From Rhizodiscina lignyota (Eukaryota > Ascomycota > Dothideomycetes > Aulographales > Rhizodiscinaceae), in contig ML978125.1 in NCBI GenBank assembly GCA_010015805.1, forward strand, positions 806,001-870,000: a DNA stretch of 64,000 bases, in the 5' to 3' direction. Below the pieces are notes generated by a model, which saw only the letters and a list, made by a program, of their open reading frames with translations, made no database searches and was not told the DNA's origin. Position 1 is the stretch's first letter, and each line of letters begins with the position of its first letter. Below, one piece after another: positions 33,851-45,760 of this stretch. Made by a program: the position numbers and the translations under genes.

Positions 33851-34300
33851 GCTTATACGTATTTAAACTGCTTTCGCACGGCCCCCTGGCCACCGGTGTG
33901 AGTACCAAAGCTAGTGTGACATCTCTCGTGCCCCCCTATTCAGGTGTCGTCGGCCGATACGGACTTAAATTTTATTTGAGTTCCTGACATAAATACTCCG
34001 TATAGATGATTTCTCGGTCGAGTGCTTCTTCAGACTGACCGTGCATCTAGGGTAGCGAGCTACTGATTACTCTAATAAGCAAATGGTTATGTATGTGCAG
34101 GTTCGCTCGAGACATGCTTATGCTACCAGCTTACTCTATGTTGCTGAGTGTTATATCACAACTTTATTCTAAGTAAGCTAAGTCAACCAGTCCACAAGGT
34201 TGCCAAAATGCATAACTTTTGATCTTGCGGGATACGTTTGCTGTTAATGTACCACAGTACACAAATACCGCCCGACGCGGAACCGCACATCAGACCTCGC
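33851..34300. other. convergent 3' gap
   Basis: These are the 3' flanks of the epoxide hydrolase and the following alpha/beta hydrolase. Moderately AT-rich around 34.0-34.26 kb; no feature. Confidence 0.4.
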
Positions 34301-35080
34301 TTACGCTTGAAACGCCATTGCAGCGTCCAAGATGAACTCGGCAGTCTCTTTTGGCTTGCTTATAAATGGCGAATGAGACGACTCTAGTGTCCTTGTCGTG
34401 ACGCTCGCACCCTTCTCCTTCGCGGCCGCAACCATCATCTCCTGCGCCTGGATCACAATAGCTCCGTCCAACGTGCAGAAAAGATACCACACCGGCACGT
34501 CCATGAAGCCCTCATACACACCATTCCTCCCCGGCTCGCCCTCGAGGCACGCTGTCGACAAGTTCTTCAACTCGGACACCATGAGATCTTGGTCTTCCTT
34601 GGAGCAGTCGTGATAGAACAAGTCCCGTGGGTCCTTTCTTGTGATTTCTTCCCAACCGCCCGGCGTTGGCGTATGGAACAGGGTATCGCGGGGCGGGAGC
34701 ACGTCGATTAGAGATGTCTCAGCAGGTGGCATGAAGGCGCAGACATAACAGATCCCGATGACCTTGCCCCAACCCTCTTTCAGCTTCGATAGGTTCTTAG
34801 AAGTGTAGCCGTTGACTGCGCTTTGACCGACGGACCCTCCGAAGGAGTGATTGATCACAACCACGTCGCGTCCTTGGGAGACCTCTGCCTCGATGAGTCC
34901 TTGAACTTGTTCAATGGCATGTTTGATCGACGGCAGTGGTTCCACGGTGTTGCTGAAAAGAATTTGCTCTGCAACGCATTTGTAGCCTTGCGCCTCGAGC
35001 TGTGGAACGACGTATTTGTTCCAGCAGGTGGGCGTATGCCATGCTCCATGAATGAGGATGAGCGTTGGCTTAGCAGACAT
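34301..35080 (-). CDS. alpha/beta hydrolase (esterase-like)
   Basis: Single exon, 259 aa. It has the compact AB_hydrolase_6-like architecture. The oxyanion motif is HGAWHTPTCW (11-20), nucleophile Ser79 sits in INHSFGGS, the acid is probably the Asp in FCTLDGAI, and the base His is in ESSHSPFISKP near the C-terminus. The size and the HGAW...SHSPF pattern resemble plant-type methyl-ester esterases (MES/HNL group) and fungal relatives. There is no signal peptide or membrane segment. The substrate is unknown. It is convergent with the epoxide hydrolase, separated by a 450 bp gap. Confidence 0.88.
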   Translation of the reverse strand: MSAKPTLILIHGAWHTPTCWNKYVVPQLEAQGYKCVAEQILFSNTVEPLPSIKHAIEQVQGLIEAEVSQGRDVVVINHSFGGSVGQSAVNGYTSKNLSKLKEGWGKVIGICYVCAFMPPAETSLIDVLPPRDTLFHTPTPGGWEEITRKDPRDLFYHDCSKEDQDLMVSELKNLSTACLEGEPGRNGVYEGFMDVPVWYLFCTLDGAIVIQAQEMMVAAAKEKGASVTTRTLESSHSPFISKPKETAEFILDAAMAFQA

Positions 35081-36301
35081 TATGAAGGGGTATGAGAGGG
35101 AGCGAAGAAACTTGAAGCTTCGAATTCGATATGCAATGTCTTAAATAAGGCTCGAGTTTTTCAAATGCGGAAATGATGCTTATTCTTGCAATATCGAGAA
35201 AGGAGCGTTTCTGAGAATGGCAAGAGAAGAAGAGGGAGCCACTGGAGTGTGGACTAGGGTGTGGCTGAAAAAGAAGTTGGATGTTGGGCAGAATATAAAT
35301 ACAAGATGGTCAACTCCCGGCCACGATTCCCTGACGAACACGCCAATGCGGAATCGGGGCAATTTAGCTCTAATTGATTGGCAGGATGGGCCTCGATGGG
35401 GCTAAAAGATTACAAGGCGGGGTGGACGGGGAGCCGCTTTCGAGCCTCTCGTTCTTGTCCTTCTTCTTTAAAAGCATATAAACGTTCTCCGACCGACTGT
35501 GCTGGCTTGGTCAAATACTAATCATCCTGCCTGGGAGCGGTCAGCAGCCTACAAGAGAAACACCGTAATGGGCAAGAACTAATTACGAACGATGAGAGAG
35601 AGAAAAGACAAGAGCCGTGATGATTGCCCGAGCTTACTCTTTGCAAGTGCGACATCGCATTCCTGTTCAATGAAGAAAATAATGCGAAGACTCCTGAGCT
35701 ATCTTGCGAGCGCCAGTGGCAACGGAGATATCTACAGTCTGTGTAGCCCATTTTGGTGCCATTGACAGCATATGGTTCACTCAGGCCAAGCCGACCATTC
35801 AACATCTTTGATCATTTCAAGGCATGAAAGACTGGATTGAGCATAGTCCTTGACTACCATTAACTACTTGTGTACATTACATTGAGGTCACATTAGAGTT
35901 TTAGGCTCTGGAGAACCTTGTTCAGTGGTCGCCGAAGTCAGGTCGGCGATCTCATGTGGACAGGAACGAGGAAGCGGCCAAAGGAGTTACGGTTTATATC
36001 CGTATTTTCTTATACTTGGATATTGATTGGTCATCTTGACCGTCACTAACGACGTCCAATGTGATACCTTCTAAGAAACCAGAGATAGCGAAAGCTATGA
36101 TGCAGAATACTCCGTAATGTCCGTTACGCCCATTGGAGCATGAAGAAATGGGTATCAAGCAGTAATGAAACCGGCCAAGACGTGTAGTCCCTCCGAAGTC
36201 CAGTTCTCTCTAGTACTGACGAATACCAATACTGCCTCATGATATATGACTACAAGCCGAGCTTAGCAGCTGAGGCGAGAAATCTTAAACGATGCGTATC
36301 C
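35081..36301. other. 1.2 kb intergenic region
   Basis: ORF 35518-35805 (-) lacks a domain. I see no repeat, tRNA or additional spliced gene. Confidence 0.4.
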
Positions 36302-37300
36302 TCAGAGCTCCGATAACGCTGAGTCACAGAGCTTCTGATACTTCTCGGGGTCGAAACGAGTCCTCTTCCACTTCCTCTCACGGCCTTCGCGTATGCGCTC
36401 GAACTTCTCTTGTTCCATCGTGCTGGCCTGCTTCTCTTTCGACCCAGACGGCTGGTTGAGCTCTGTTGTTGGCGAGGAGCTTTCGGACCGTAAGGCATCT
36501 TGTACTTCTCGTCGCGATGCTACCGACCGTTTGAATTCCTGGATACTCGCTATGTGGTGTCGTATCATGGAACAGAAGACTGCCACATCGGTCTCGTACC
36601 TGTGTCGAATTCGAGCGTTTCTTAAATGCACCAGGGCTTGGTCGCCATCCCGATCTGATTCCTTACTCGACGGGTAGATGCAGTCGTGCGTGAGAGATGC
36701 CAGATTGCCATCGAAAGAGAGCGGTGTATCTTGTGGCAAGAAGTCTGTCTCGGTCGGCATGTCCTTTCTAGGATCTTCGATATACGACCCCATCCTCTTC
36801 ACCACCTGCTCATCCTCCTCTTGAGACCATGTAGATGACGCAGGCGAGGAAAGCTCTGAATTTTGGGAGACCGTAGAGCCAAAGGATGTTGCAGATCTAC
36901 GACCAGATGAAGTATGAGATGCATTTGACGGGAATGAATTAATTGAGAATCCAGAGTCCAGTTGAAAGGTTGATTCACGAAGAACTTGTTGTGCGGCATG
37001 ATACAACTTCTCGGCATCGTCCAGTGTTTCATCCAGTGTTGTTGTATGCATACTCATGCCTCGAGCGAGCGCATCATATGAAAGTCCAGCATAGAATGAT
37101 AGAAACGGCGCGGCGAGAGAATGGAGCTGTGGAGTTTGTTAGCGTTTGATGTCTCTGATCTTGTTCGATGAGTATACTTCGTGGGACTCATTCTGAAGCT
37201 CCCAAATGTAGACTGCAACACATTGCTTGAACTTGTTTCGCAAGAACAACTGCTTCACGTTCTTATGAATCTCGTCGAACCTGTACATTGCGACCGCCAT
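36302..37300 (-). CDS. unknown protein with N-terminal helical (MIT-like) region
   Basis: Exons 37300-37178 and 37126-36302 (315 aa, exact frame, 51 bp intron). I do not recognise the family. The first ~90 residues (MAVAMYRFDEIHKNVKQLFL, then FKQCVAVYIWELQNESHE and the second-exon start LHSLAAPFLSFYAGLSYDAL) look like a bundle of helices, recalling MIT-type domains. The middle is Ser-rich and disordered (SINSFPSNASHTSSGRRSA), then a predicted helix (VAVFCSMIRHHIASIQEFKR) and a basic C-terminus (GRERKWKRTRFDPEKYQKLC). The intron was placed because the unspliced frame ends just after it. An upstream in-frame extension to 37405 lacks a domain and was not chosen. Confidence 0.68.
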
Positions 37301-38628
37301 TGGTATTGCAATAATGTTTGATGGAAATGTTGGAGTGTGGAATGTGGATGTGTGGTTGAGAATATTTATTGTTGTTATTGCTGTGGGGCTATTGTTTTGG
37401 TACATTGTTGTGGTATCTTATTTCATCCTGTGTTATGCACATGAAAACTAACAGGTGAGCACTAGAGTGACAAAGGGCTCCAGGTGAGCAACAGAGCGAC
37501 GAAGGGCTCCAGGTGAAATAAACATGTGAGTGACAGAAGCTATGCTGAAGCCTATGCAATGCTAAGTATTTCAGGAGGACGCACGTCACGCCGCATCGAG
37601 GTGCCTGCTGTCGCTCTATGTGAAGGGTTGTCCCTTGTTGAAACAGCACCTGCTATGGCAACAACACTGACCTGTCAGATACTACATGGCTGCTAGGAGT
37701 TCTGAGTTTAGTTTATGAAGGCAACCATTCTATTAACCTTAGCGGCTTTGCCGGCCTTTTAACTGGAGGAAGGTTTCAATCCGCGCGTTTCAGCTTTTCC
37801 GTACGAACCCACAAACTCGATGCGACAGTCGTTGCTAAGGGCACAGCTCCTAGGCAATTTCGCAGAGGAGCAGTGACAATAATGAGCAATATCATAGGCC
37901 AGAGTACACGCTGCCAGCTGGACACGTATCAAACTTGGAGGCACGAGTATTTGCGAAGAATAGAAAAATTAACGCTTTCAATTGCCCCTGAGGCCCGGCC
38001 CGACATCCTCACAAGGTGATGCCGCTAGGCTAAATCTGGAAACCTCGGACACTTTTTCAGACTTCAGTCGCCGTATGGCCGGGTTTCTCACACGATTCGG
38101 CGAAAGAGTTCACAAGTTCATGCCTTGCTTTATGATGAAAAGGTTTCATACTTGCCTGTGGAGGGCTGCTGGGTCTGAACGTGTCCGCAAACGCTAGGCC
38201 TCTTTCCATTCCATGCGGTCTTTACTGTGCTCATTAGGCGATACCTCTTAACTCTCACGCCACGTATTAGCAAATTCATCCCACTTTCTCAGTCATTCTC
38301 TCAAGCATCTGCTCCGCTTCAGTCGCTTCCATCGTTCCTCCTGTTGAGTCTATGTCTCTCTACCCGCGGGCACCGCGGAGATCGCTTAGAATAAGTGGCA
38401 TCTGCGATGGATGTACCGCGAGAAATGCTCCATTTATGGGGCCTTCATCCCTATACCATTGTGCTTAGTTTTCGTATGAGTTTGCTTTTCTATATATGAT
38501 GAAGAGTATAATACGAACTACATTCCAAGCTGTCCTGAATAGATCTTCAACTCGACAAAACACTCGAAACATGACAACCGGTGGATATAACACCATACCT
38601 CCTCCTATGTTCTGTTTGTTCATCTAAT
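37301..38628. other. 1.3 kb intergenic region
   Basis: Holds a 29 bp direct repeat in two copies (37452-37480 and 37481-37509). The last few hundred bases are the promoter of the CYP55 gene. No gene is supported. Confidence 0.45.
37452..37509. repeat. 29 bp tandem repeat, two units
   Basis: Unit 1 (37452-37480) and unit 2 (37481-37509) start CAGGTGAGCA and end AAGGGCTC. A partial third start follows. Function unknown. Confidence 0.6.
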
Positions 38629-39993
38629 ATGCATTTAGTGACTCCAAAGTTTCCATTCGCCCGAGAGCACGGTGCCGAGCCTTCTATTCTCAATGCAAAG
38701 CTCCGTGGGCAAGGTCCTGTATCGGAGGTGGAGCTGTTCGACGGCAGCAAAGCCTGGGTAGTAACGCAAAATCAGTTGATTTGCGACACATTGGCTAGGG
38801 ATGGGAAGGACCTTTCAGCAGTAAATTATGACTTCAGACATGGGCACATACTGCACTCTAATCCTTGGACAGGATCGCCGTCAGCCGAACTACCCGGAAA
38901 TCCACGAAGGTGGAAGCAAGGCGAAAGAAGCCCGACCTACTTTCGTAAACCTTGATGATCCGGAACATGCCAAGCAGAGGTGAGTACACAGATCGCTTTT
39001 TCTTTGATCGGTTGAATGGTAATGGTTCCGGAAAACAGGGCGATATTGGAACCTGCTTTCGCCCCGATAGCCGTAGAGTCCTACCGACCGATGATGCGGA
39101 GGATCATCAACGACGTCCTAGACAAGATGGAGCAGAAAAAGGGCCAGCAGCCGATTGACTTGATTAAAGAGTTTGCGGCGCCAGTGCCGACTCAGATCAT
39201 CTACCAGCTCCTTGGCATCCCGGAGTCAGATGTGGATGAACTTTCAAAGGACTCTGAGATCCGCGCCAGTACGAGCCGCAATGCCGCCGAGACTTCTAAC
39301 TTGACCTTGCAGAAATACATCCATGATCTTGCTGAACTCAGGATCAAGAAGAAGGAGAATGACCTCGTGAGCGACCTCGTAGATCATTATGAGAAAGGTG
39401 ACCTGGAAAGGGAAGATATCGACGCGCTGTCTTTCCTTATTCTCACTGCCGGTAACGCAGCGCTGATCAGTACAATCGGCATGGGCGTCATTGCACTGTC
39501 GCAGCATCCGGAGCAGCTTGAGGAATTCAAGCGAGATCCAAGCTTAGCACCAGATGTCGTTAACGAGATTATGCGATACTATACAGCATCTGCACTCAAC
39601 TGCCGCCGAGTGGCGACACATGAGTTCAAGATTGGTGGGCATGTCATTAAACCCGGCGACAAAGTCATTTGTGCAGTGCAGTCGGGTGACAGAGACGAAG
39701 CGGTGTATCCAAATCCAGAAAAATTTGATATCCATCGCAAGCATGACCCAACGAAGCTTCTTGCTTTTGGTTTCGGGCCCCATCGCTGCGTGGCAGAGGG
39801 TATATCAAGACTTCAGCTAGAGATGGCTTTCAGTAAGTATAGCTCATCACTCCGGTCCGCTTGATAATGACGGTGATTAGCTTCATTGTTCCAACGATTT
39901 CCCAATTTAAGACTAGCGAAAGATCCTTCCGAGTTGACCTATACTCCACCAGCACAGAACATCAGCGTCGCTGAGGTGCCGGTCTATCTTTGA
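38629..39993 (+). CDS. CYP55: CYP55-family cytochrome P450 (P450nor-like)
   Basis: Exons 38629-38820, 38873-38979, 39039-39832 and 39881-39993 (401 aa, exact frame). Fungal P450nor is a soluble NAD(P)H-dependent nitric oxide reductase that turns NO to N2O without a redox partner. Matching blocks in order are FPFAREHGAEPS, PVSEVELFDGSKAWVVT, RPTFVNLDDPEHAKQR, the I-helix TAGNAALIS, YYTASALNCRR, and the haem loop FGFGPHRCVAEG (Cys350). Compared by eye with Fusarium P450nor (numbering offset of two), Ser286 is kept (Ser284), but Thr243 is Ala241 and Asp393 is Asn391. The start is MHLVTPKFPF, the first in-frame ATG; no membrane anchor is present. The bacterial-like CYP55 group entered fungi by ancient transfer. 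Confidence 0.88.
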
Positions 39994-40286
39994 GTAATTC
40001 TGGTAGTGTGGACTCGCTCTAAATGCCATCTATTGCATTGGGGGACCTTCTGTTATAGATCAAATAGATGTAGACGTGTCATCCATTAAATCATATTTAC
40101 TTTGCTCCCGATGCTAAGTGGCTGCAAATTTCTCATTCTAGGTATTGGGCCGGAGAAAGGAGGGTGGAAGTCATTGAGACACTTCAAGAAGGCTGATTGA
40201 CGATCAAAAGTTACACTTCGGTTTAATTCTACACACGGTTGCATGCCGTTTGCGAAACAGCGCAGGAAATTGCCCTCCAAATTTTT

Positions 40287-41309
40287 TTACATGTCCTCTG
40301 AAGCAGTAGCACCAGTGATAATCTCGACCAACTCTCCCGTGATGACGGCTTGTCGGGTACGGTTATAGACAATTTGGTACCTGCTGATCATATCACCAGC
40401 GTTCTTGGAAGCGTTATCCATTGCATTGCGGCGGGCAGATTGCTCGCATGCGTGGCCTTCAGCAAGTGCCTGGGATAGTTCGTCAGTAGCTGGTAAGTCT
40501 ATGTATAGTTGCAACATACCCAGTAGAGAGAGTTTGCCAGCGAGTATTCCCTGAGGTTTTCCAAGACGCCATCATCCATCTCGAATTCCGCAATATTGGG
40601 AGACTCGGTGATTGCCTCCTCAGAGTACGCGGGAACAGTCACAGGCTCGTAGCTCTGTGCGTTGAGGAACTTGTTGTACATGATTGAGACTGAAGCATAA
40701 TCTGTGGGCAGCAAAACGATCTGGTCCGCAATGGCTTGGGCGTCTGCGAATGTTGGAACATCCTTGCCAATGCCTGCGAAGCTAAGTTGCACGTTCTTTG
40801 CGCTCGACCTGCCCAGCTGCGCCTTGCACTTCTCGCCAACGATGACCAAGTCGGTGTCAGGGTGGTCAACAAGTAAGGCTCGCGTCCTTCTGGTCATGCC
40901 AGAGTGAATACCACCGCAGAGACCTTTGTCGGAGCTGCAGATAATGAGGAGATCCTTCTTGCCCTCACCCTCTAGCGGCTTCGTCTCAGCCTTCTCGAAC
41001 ACGGTGTTTGAGGTTTGCCCGTACGACCGAGACTCCCTCATAGCCTTTTGCGCGCGAGTGAGCTTGGTTGAAGCGACGATCTTCATGGTCTTGGTGATCT
41101 TCTCGATGTTACGGATGGACTTGAGACGGCCTTCGATTTCTTTAAGGGTGGCATAATTGGCAGTCTGCAGGGCAACCGGCCTAGGTAGAATTGTTCGTTA
41201 GTCTCCGGATCTATCATCTTGTGTATATCCGAGCTGGTTCCTGAGGAGCATACCGAGCAGAGGCTGCAGTGGCAGCTCTGAGAGCCGGACGGGCAGCGCG
41301 CGAGAGCAT
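40287..41309 (-). CDS. ATP3: mitochondrial ATP synthase gamma subunit
   Basis: Exons 41309-41254, 41180-40520 and 40469-40287 (299 aa, exact frame). This is the rotating central stalk of F1-ATPase. The N-terminal presequence is Arg/Ala-rich ([19 protein letters not shown]) with processing before the long helix starting [20 protein letters not shown]. The globular part shows [18 protein letters not shown], a family landmark. The C-terminal helix contains [17 protein letters not shown], the conserved block that passes through the alpha3beta3 ring. It is transcribed divergently from TOP1 across a 480 bp gap. Confidence 0.96.
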
Positions 41310-41789
41310 CTTTCACAACGTCAATTCGAGTGAAAGAGGATATGTAATGCTCCCGCCGATGCTCCGGATAGCAATTGAGATGAGGCGCGGCGAGATGGCG
41401 TAGATGAGAGCTGGTGAGGGAGCTCGCGGACCCGATTGACGATTTCAAAACGGAGAAGCACAGGCCACTTGGTGCAGGAGCCAAGCCATCACGTGACCTG
41501 TTCGGGCCAGCGATTAAAGAACAGCAGAAGGCTCCACTTCGCTGCTTCACTTCTTCTTTTCACCTCTTGTCATTTTCCCCACGCCTCGGTCGCTACCTGG
41601 CTTCCCACTATATTCAATCTCGCCGTAGTAGGCTCGCGTTGCGGCCTCTGCCTCACGCGTCGAAGCCTCGCCTTCACACGTCCCTTCTTCCTCACGCCTA
41701 TCAGAAACAACACCACTCAGCGCAACACGCTTCCCGAGCGCAACGGCAACTTCCCATTTCCTCGAGTCGCATCTCGACTTCCTCTCACC
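41310..41789. promoter_or_regulatory. bidirectional promoter ATP3 / TOP1
   Basis: 480 bp between the two start codons. It contains a perfect palindrome TCACGTGA at 41489-41496, an E-box/Cbf1-USF type site, with an extended match (TCACGTGAC). Such sites often lie in promoters of respiratory genes. Function is inferred. Confidence 0.5.
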
Positions 41790-44700
41790 ATGGCCTCGTC
41801 TTCAGAAGATGATGTGCCGCTCGTCAAGAGCAAGGCCAACGGCGGTAAGTCACTTTCAGGCGCAAAAGCTCTCTTTCACGCTATCTTTCGGCGCCGCTTG
41901 TCTCTGTATATCACTCAACAAAGCCTCCCTAACATGACAACACTCGAATCTCATTTCATATGCATCTCAATCTCCCTTTGAGCTATTGCTAATGCGACAA
42001 ATCGCAGTTAAATCTTCTGACACCATCCCCAAGAGTGTTGATCAAGCGATGGACAAAGAAAATCCCACAAATGGCCACGTCGAGGCTGGCATTTCCGTTC
42101 GCCATGGGCCTGTGGAAGAGATGGATGTGGATGAAGACGCGAATGGCCCTATAATGGCGAATGGCGTCACAAATGGCAAGCGGAAGGCGAGGAGCAGTGT
42201 GACCAACGGAAAGAGTTACAAAGAGGCATCATCCTCAGAAGAAGACGACAAGCCTCTAGTGCGTCAAATACAACCTTATAGATCCCATTGTTTCACTCCG
42301 CTAACTCTTCGCAGAGCAAGCGTCGCAAAATGGCCGCGCCTCCTAAGCCAGTCCTGGACTCGGATTCAGAGTTGAGCGACGAACCACTTATCAAAGCGAA
42401 AGCTAAAATGCCTCCTAAAGTCACAGCTGCTCAGGTTGGCGAAGACTCAGACTCCGATCAACCCATCACCGAGAAGCTTGCGAAGAAGAAGGAGAAGATC
42501 GAAAAGGCTGCGGAAAAGACAGCAAAGGCCATTCGCGCTGAGGAGGCATCGTCTGCTAAAAAGAAGAAGCAGAAGAGAGTTGACAGCGATGATGAGGACG
42601 ACGTTCCCCTTGCTAAGAAAACCACCAAGAAGATTGCGAAACCGAAAAAGGAGGAGAGTGATGACGATATTCCTTTGCGTCGCAAGGCACCTGCCGTTTC
42701 AGCTAAGAAAGACAAGACTAAGGTCAAAGCTGAAGCTGTATCTCCAGCAAAGAAGGCAAAGGGCAAAGTAAAGGCTGAGAAGACGGAAGATGATCTTGCA
42801 GCCGAAGCAGAAGAAGAAGAGTTTCGTTGGTGGGAGAATATGGACAAGAACGACAATTCTATCAAGTGGAATACCCTTGAGCACAATGGTGTTGTCTTTC
42901 CGCCAGAATACGTGCCGCTACCAAAGAACGTTAAGCTCGTTTACGACGGTGTTCCTATTTCTCTTCATCCAGATGCCGAAGAGATTGCTGGCTTCTACGG
43001 CGCAATGTTGAACTCTGAGGTCAATGTTAGCAACCCGACCTTCAACGAGAACTTCTTCTTTGACTTCAAGGCTATGTTGGATAACACTGGCCATGGAAAG
43101 GATAAAGATGGCAACAAGATCAAGATTAAGGAGTTCGCGAAGTGTGACTTCAAGCCAATCTTCGAGTATTATGATGCGGAACGTCAGAAGAAGAAGGCAT
43201 TGCCGGCCGTCGAGAAGAAGGCATTGAAAGCCGAGAAGGATGCCGCCGAAGCACCATATACTCATTGCATGTGGGATGGGCGCAAGCAGAAGGTCGGAAA
43301 CTTCCGTGTTGAACCTCCAGGCTTGTTCCGTGGTCGTGGCGAGCACCCCAAGACCGGCAAGGTCAAGCAGCGCGTTCGACCCGAGCAGATTACGCTCAAT
43401 ATTGGCAAAGACGCAAAGGTACCGACACCACCAGAGGGCCACAAGTGGAAAGAGATCAAACACGACCAGACCGCCACTTGGCTCGCGACATGGCAGGAGA
43501 ACATCAACGGTGCCTTCAAGTATGTCATGCTTGCGGCTAGTTCAGACATCAAAGGCCAGAGCGACTACCAGAAGTTCGAGAAGGCGAGAGAACTCAAGAA
43601 GCACATCGATCGTATTCGAAAGGACTACAACCGAGAACTCCAGTCGAAGGTCATGGCCGATCGCCAGCGCGCCACAGCTGTCTACCTCATTGACAAGTTC
43701 GCCCTTCGTGCTGGAAATGAAAAGGGCGAGGATGAGGCCGATACCGTTGGCTGCTGCTCTCTCAAGTACGAACATGTCACGCTCAGGCCCCCAAATACTG
43801 TCATCTTCGACTTTTTGGGTAAGGACAGTATCCGCTTCTACGATGAAGTGGAAGTCGACACGCAAGTCTTCAAGAACCTCAAGATCTTCAAGAAGGAGCC
43901 TAAGGGACCAGGTGACGAGATCTTCGACCGCCTAACGACTTCCGCTCTGAACAAACATCTCAGTAGCTACATGACTGGTCTAACTGCAAAGGTTTTCCGT
44001 ACTTACAACGCATCTTGGACTATGTCAAACCTGCTCAAGGACATGAAGTCCACTGGTACCATCCCGGAGAAGGTCAAGGATTACAATGATGCCAATCGTC
44101 AAGTCGCTATTCTTTGCAATCACAAACGTACCGTTGCTGCCGGTCATGCTGGACAGATTGAGAAGATGCAGGAGAAGGTATGTTCCGAGGCACTCTTATT
44201 GGTGTTAGATTTTAGTTAACGCAGGCAGATCAACGGCATGCTCTACCAGCAATGGCGCCTCAAGCAAATGATGATCGATGTCGACTCAAAGATCAAGAAG
44301 AAGAAGGGTGCCGACTTCTTCGAGCTTCCCGAGGATCTTGACGAGGAATGGGTCAAGAAACACCAAGAATACCTGGTCGAAGAGCATCGCCAGAAGATCC
44401 GCAAGAAGTTCGAGAAGGAGAATGAGAAACTCGTGGCAGAGGGCCAGAAGGAGATGAAGGATAAGGAGCTTAACGATCGTCTCAAGGACGCTGACGAGCT
44501 CGAGAAGAAGTTCAAGAAGGAGAATAAGAGTAAGAAGGTTGCTGCCGAGGGCAAGAGCCCATCTATCGAGAAGTTGGAGGCTAGCATCGAGAAGATCCAG
44601 CAGCGCATCGAGACGAGTAAGATCCAGCTGGAGGATAAGGACCAGAATAAGGAAGTTGCGCTTGGTACTTCGAAGATCGTAAGTCTTCTACGATTCGCTT

Positions 44701-44864
44701 TCTTTCTACGATTTACTCATTGAAACTAGAACTATATCGACCCCCGTTTGACCGTTGTCTTCTCCAAGAAGTTCGACGTTCCAATCGAGCGCTTCTTCTC
44801 CAAGACTCTGCGCGAAAAGTTTGACTGGGCTATCAAGTCTGTCGACGAGGACTGGGAATTCTAA
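41790..44864 (+). CDS. TOP1: DNA topoisomerase I
   Basis: Exons 41790-41844, 42008-42258, 42315-44177, 44229-44678 and 44730-44864 (917 aa, exact frame). This nuclear type IB enzyme relaxes supercoils via a 3'-phosphotyrosyl link. The N-terminus is acidic/lysine-rich and disordered with several nuclear-localisation-like runs ([23 protein letters not shown]). The core begins at [20 protein letters not shown] and includes the conserved [11 protein letters not shown] and the active block [21 protein letters not shown] charged linker follows. The last exon encodes the C-terminal domain, with catalytic Tyr875 in [15 protein letters not shown]. The exon 4 start at 44229 uses the second of two close AG acceptors, which keeps the frame. 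Confidence 0.97.
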
Positions 44865-45760
44865 GCGTTCAGCGACCACTCAAACATTCCGTGGGCAGTT
44901 CATCAGAAACTTTTCCTAAGTTTTTTTCGTCTCACATGGCGAAGGATTGGCATCTGCATCTCGTGGGTTTAAGCATTGAAGGTGCATTGCATCGAAAACG
45001 GCGTTCTGCAATGCGTGCATTCGCAAAGGGTCAGGATTGTCAAAGCACATCGAAGCTGCGGAGACTGATCATTCTGGCATTTTCAGTTCGGGATTCTGAG
45101 GTTTTGCTTCTGCGTTTAGGTGGCAGTCGGTTACCGGCAGGTGGCAAAGTGCATGGTGAGCTGGGGCGGTCTTCTGAAGTCAAATGGTTTTTAGACCCTT
45201 TTCTGGTCTTCTGAATGCGACAGTCTACAGGTGTATACTACCCCAAAATCAAAATTGTCTTAGGCATTTCTCTCCAGGATTGCCCTGATACGCCCCTTTT
45301 ATGTGACCTTTCTCTTTCGGTGCCTCGTGCAGCGAGACATGGACATGGGGGACTGACTACCTTTGAAAGGGCTCGAGGGCGACAAAGAGGTGACTCTGAC
45401 GGATGTCGAAAGGGTGCAGCAAATACGAGACTGGCTCTTCAACTTAAGTGAGAGCATCATTGAAAGCTCAATGTGAGATATATATTCGCTACTGTTTACT
45501 AAGACAGTGGAAGAAACAAAACAGTAAATCCCTGAAGGTTGAACTCAACGCAGAAACGGCGGTGTTTGCTGCTCTTCCACGATGCTTCTGGGAGCAATTC
45601 TGAAGGCTTGATTATATATATATTAGCCAACGCCCAGTAACAGCATACAGATTTGATAAACTTATTATATCTTTACGGTAGTGACCATGTACTTTAATTA
45701 CTGCATATATTGTAGCGATGGGCTGTGTCGCTGTAACATTTGAAGAAGTCCATTCTACTG
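44865..45760. other. intergenic region 5' to the repeat array
   Basis: TOP1 3' flank. ORFs at 44891-45451 have no domain. AT-rich from 45.45 kb. Confidence 0.4.

Noticed and set aside
42436-43935. Long Arg/Ser-rich ORFs inside TOP1 in other frames
   Set aside because: Shadows created by the Lys/Glu-rich TOP1 coding sequence.
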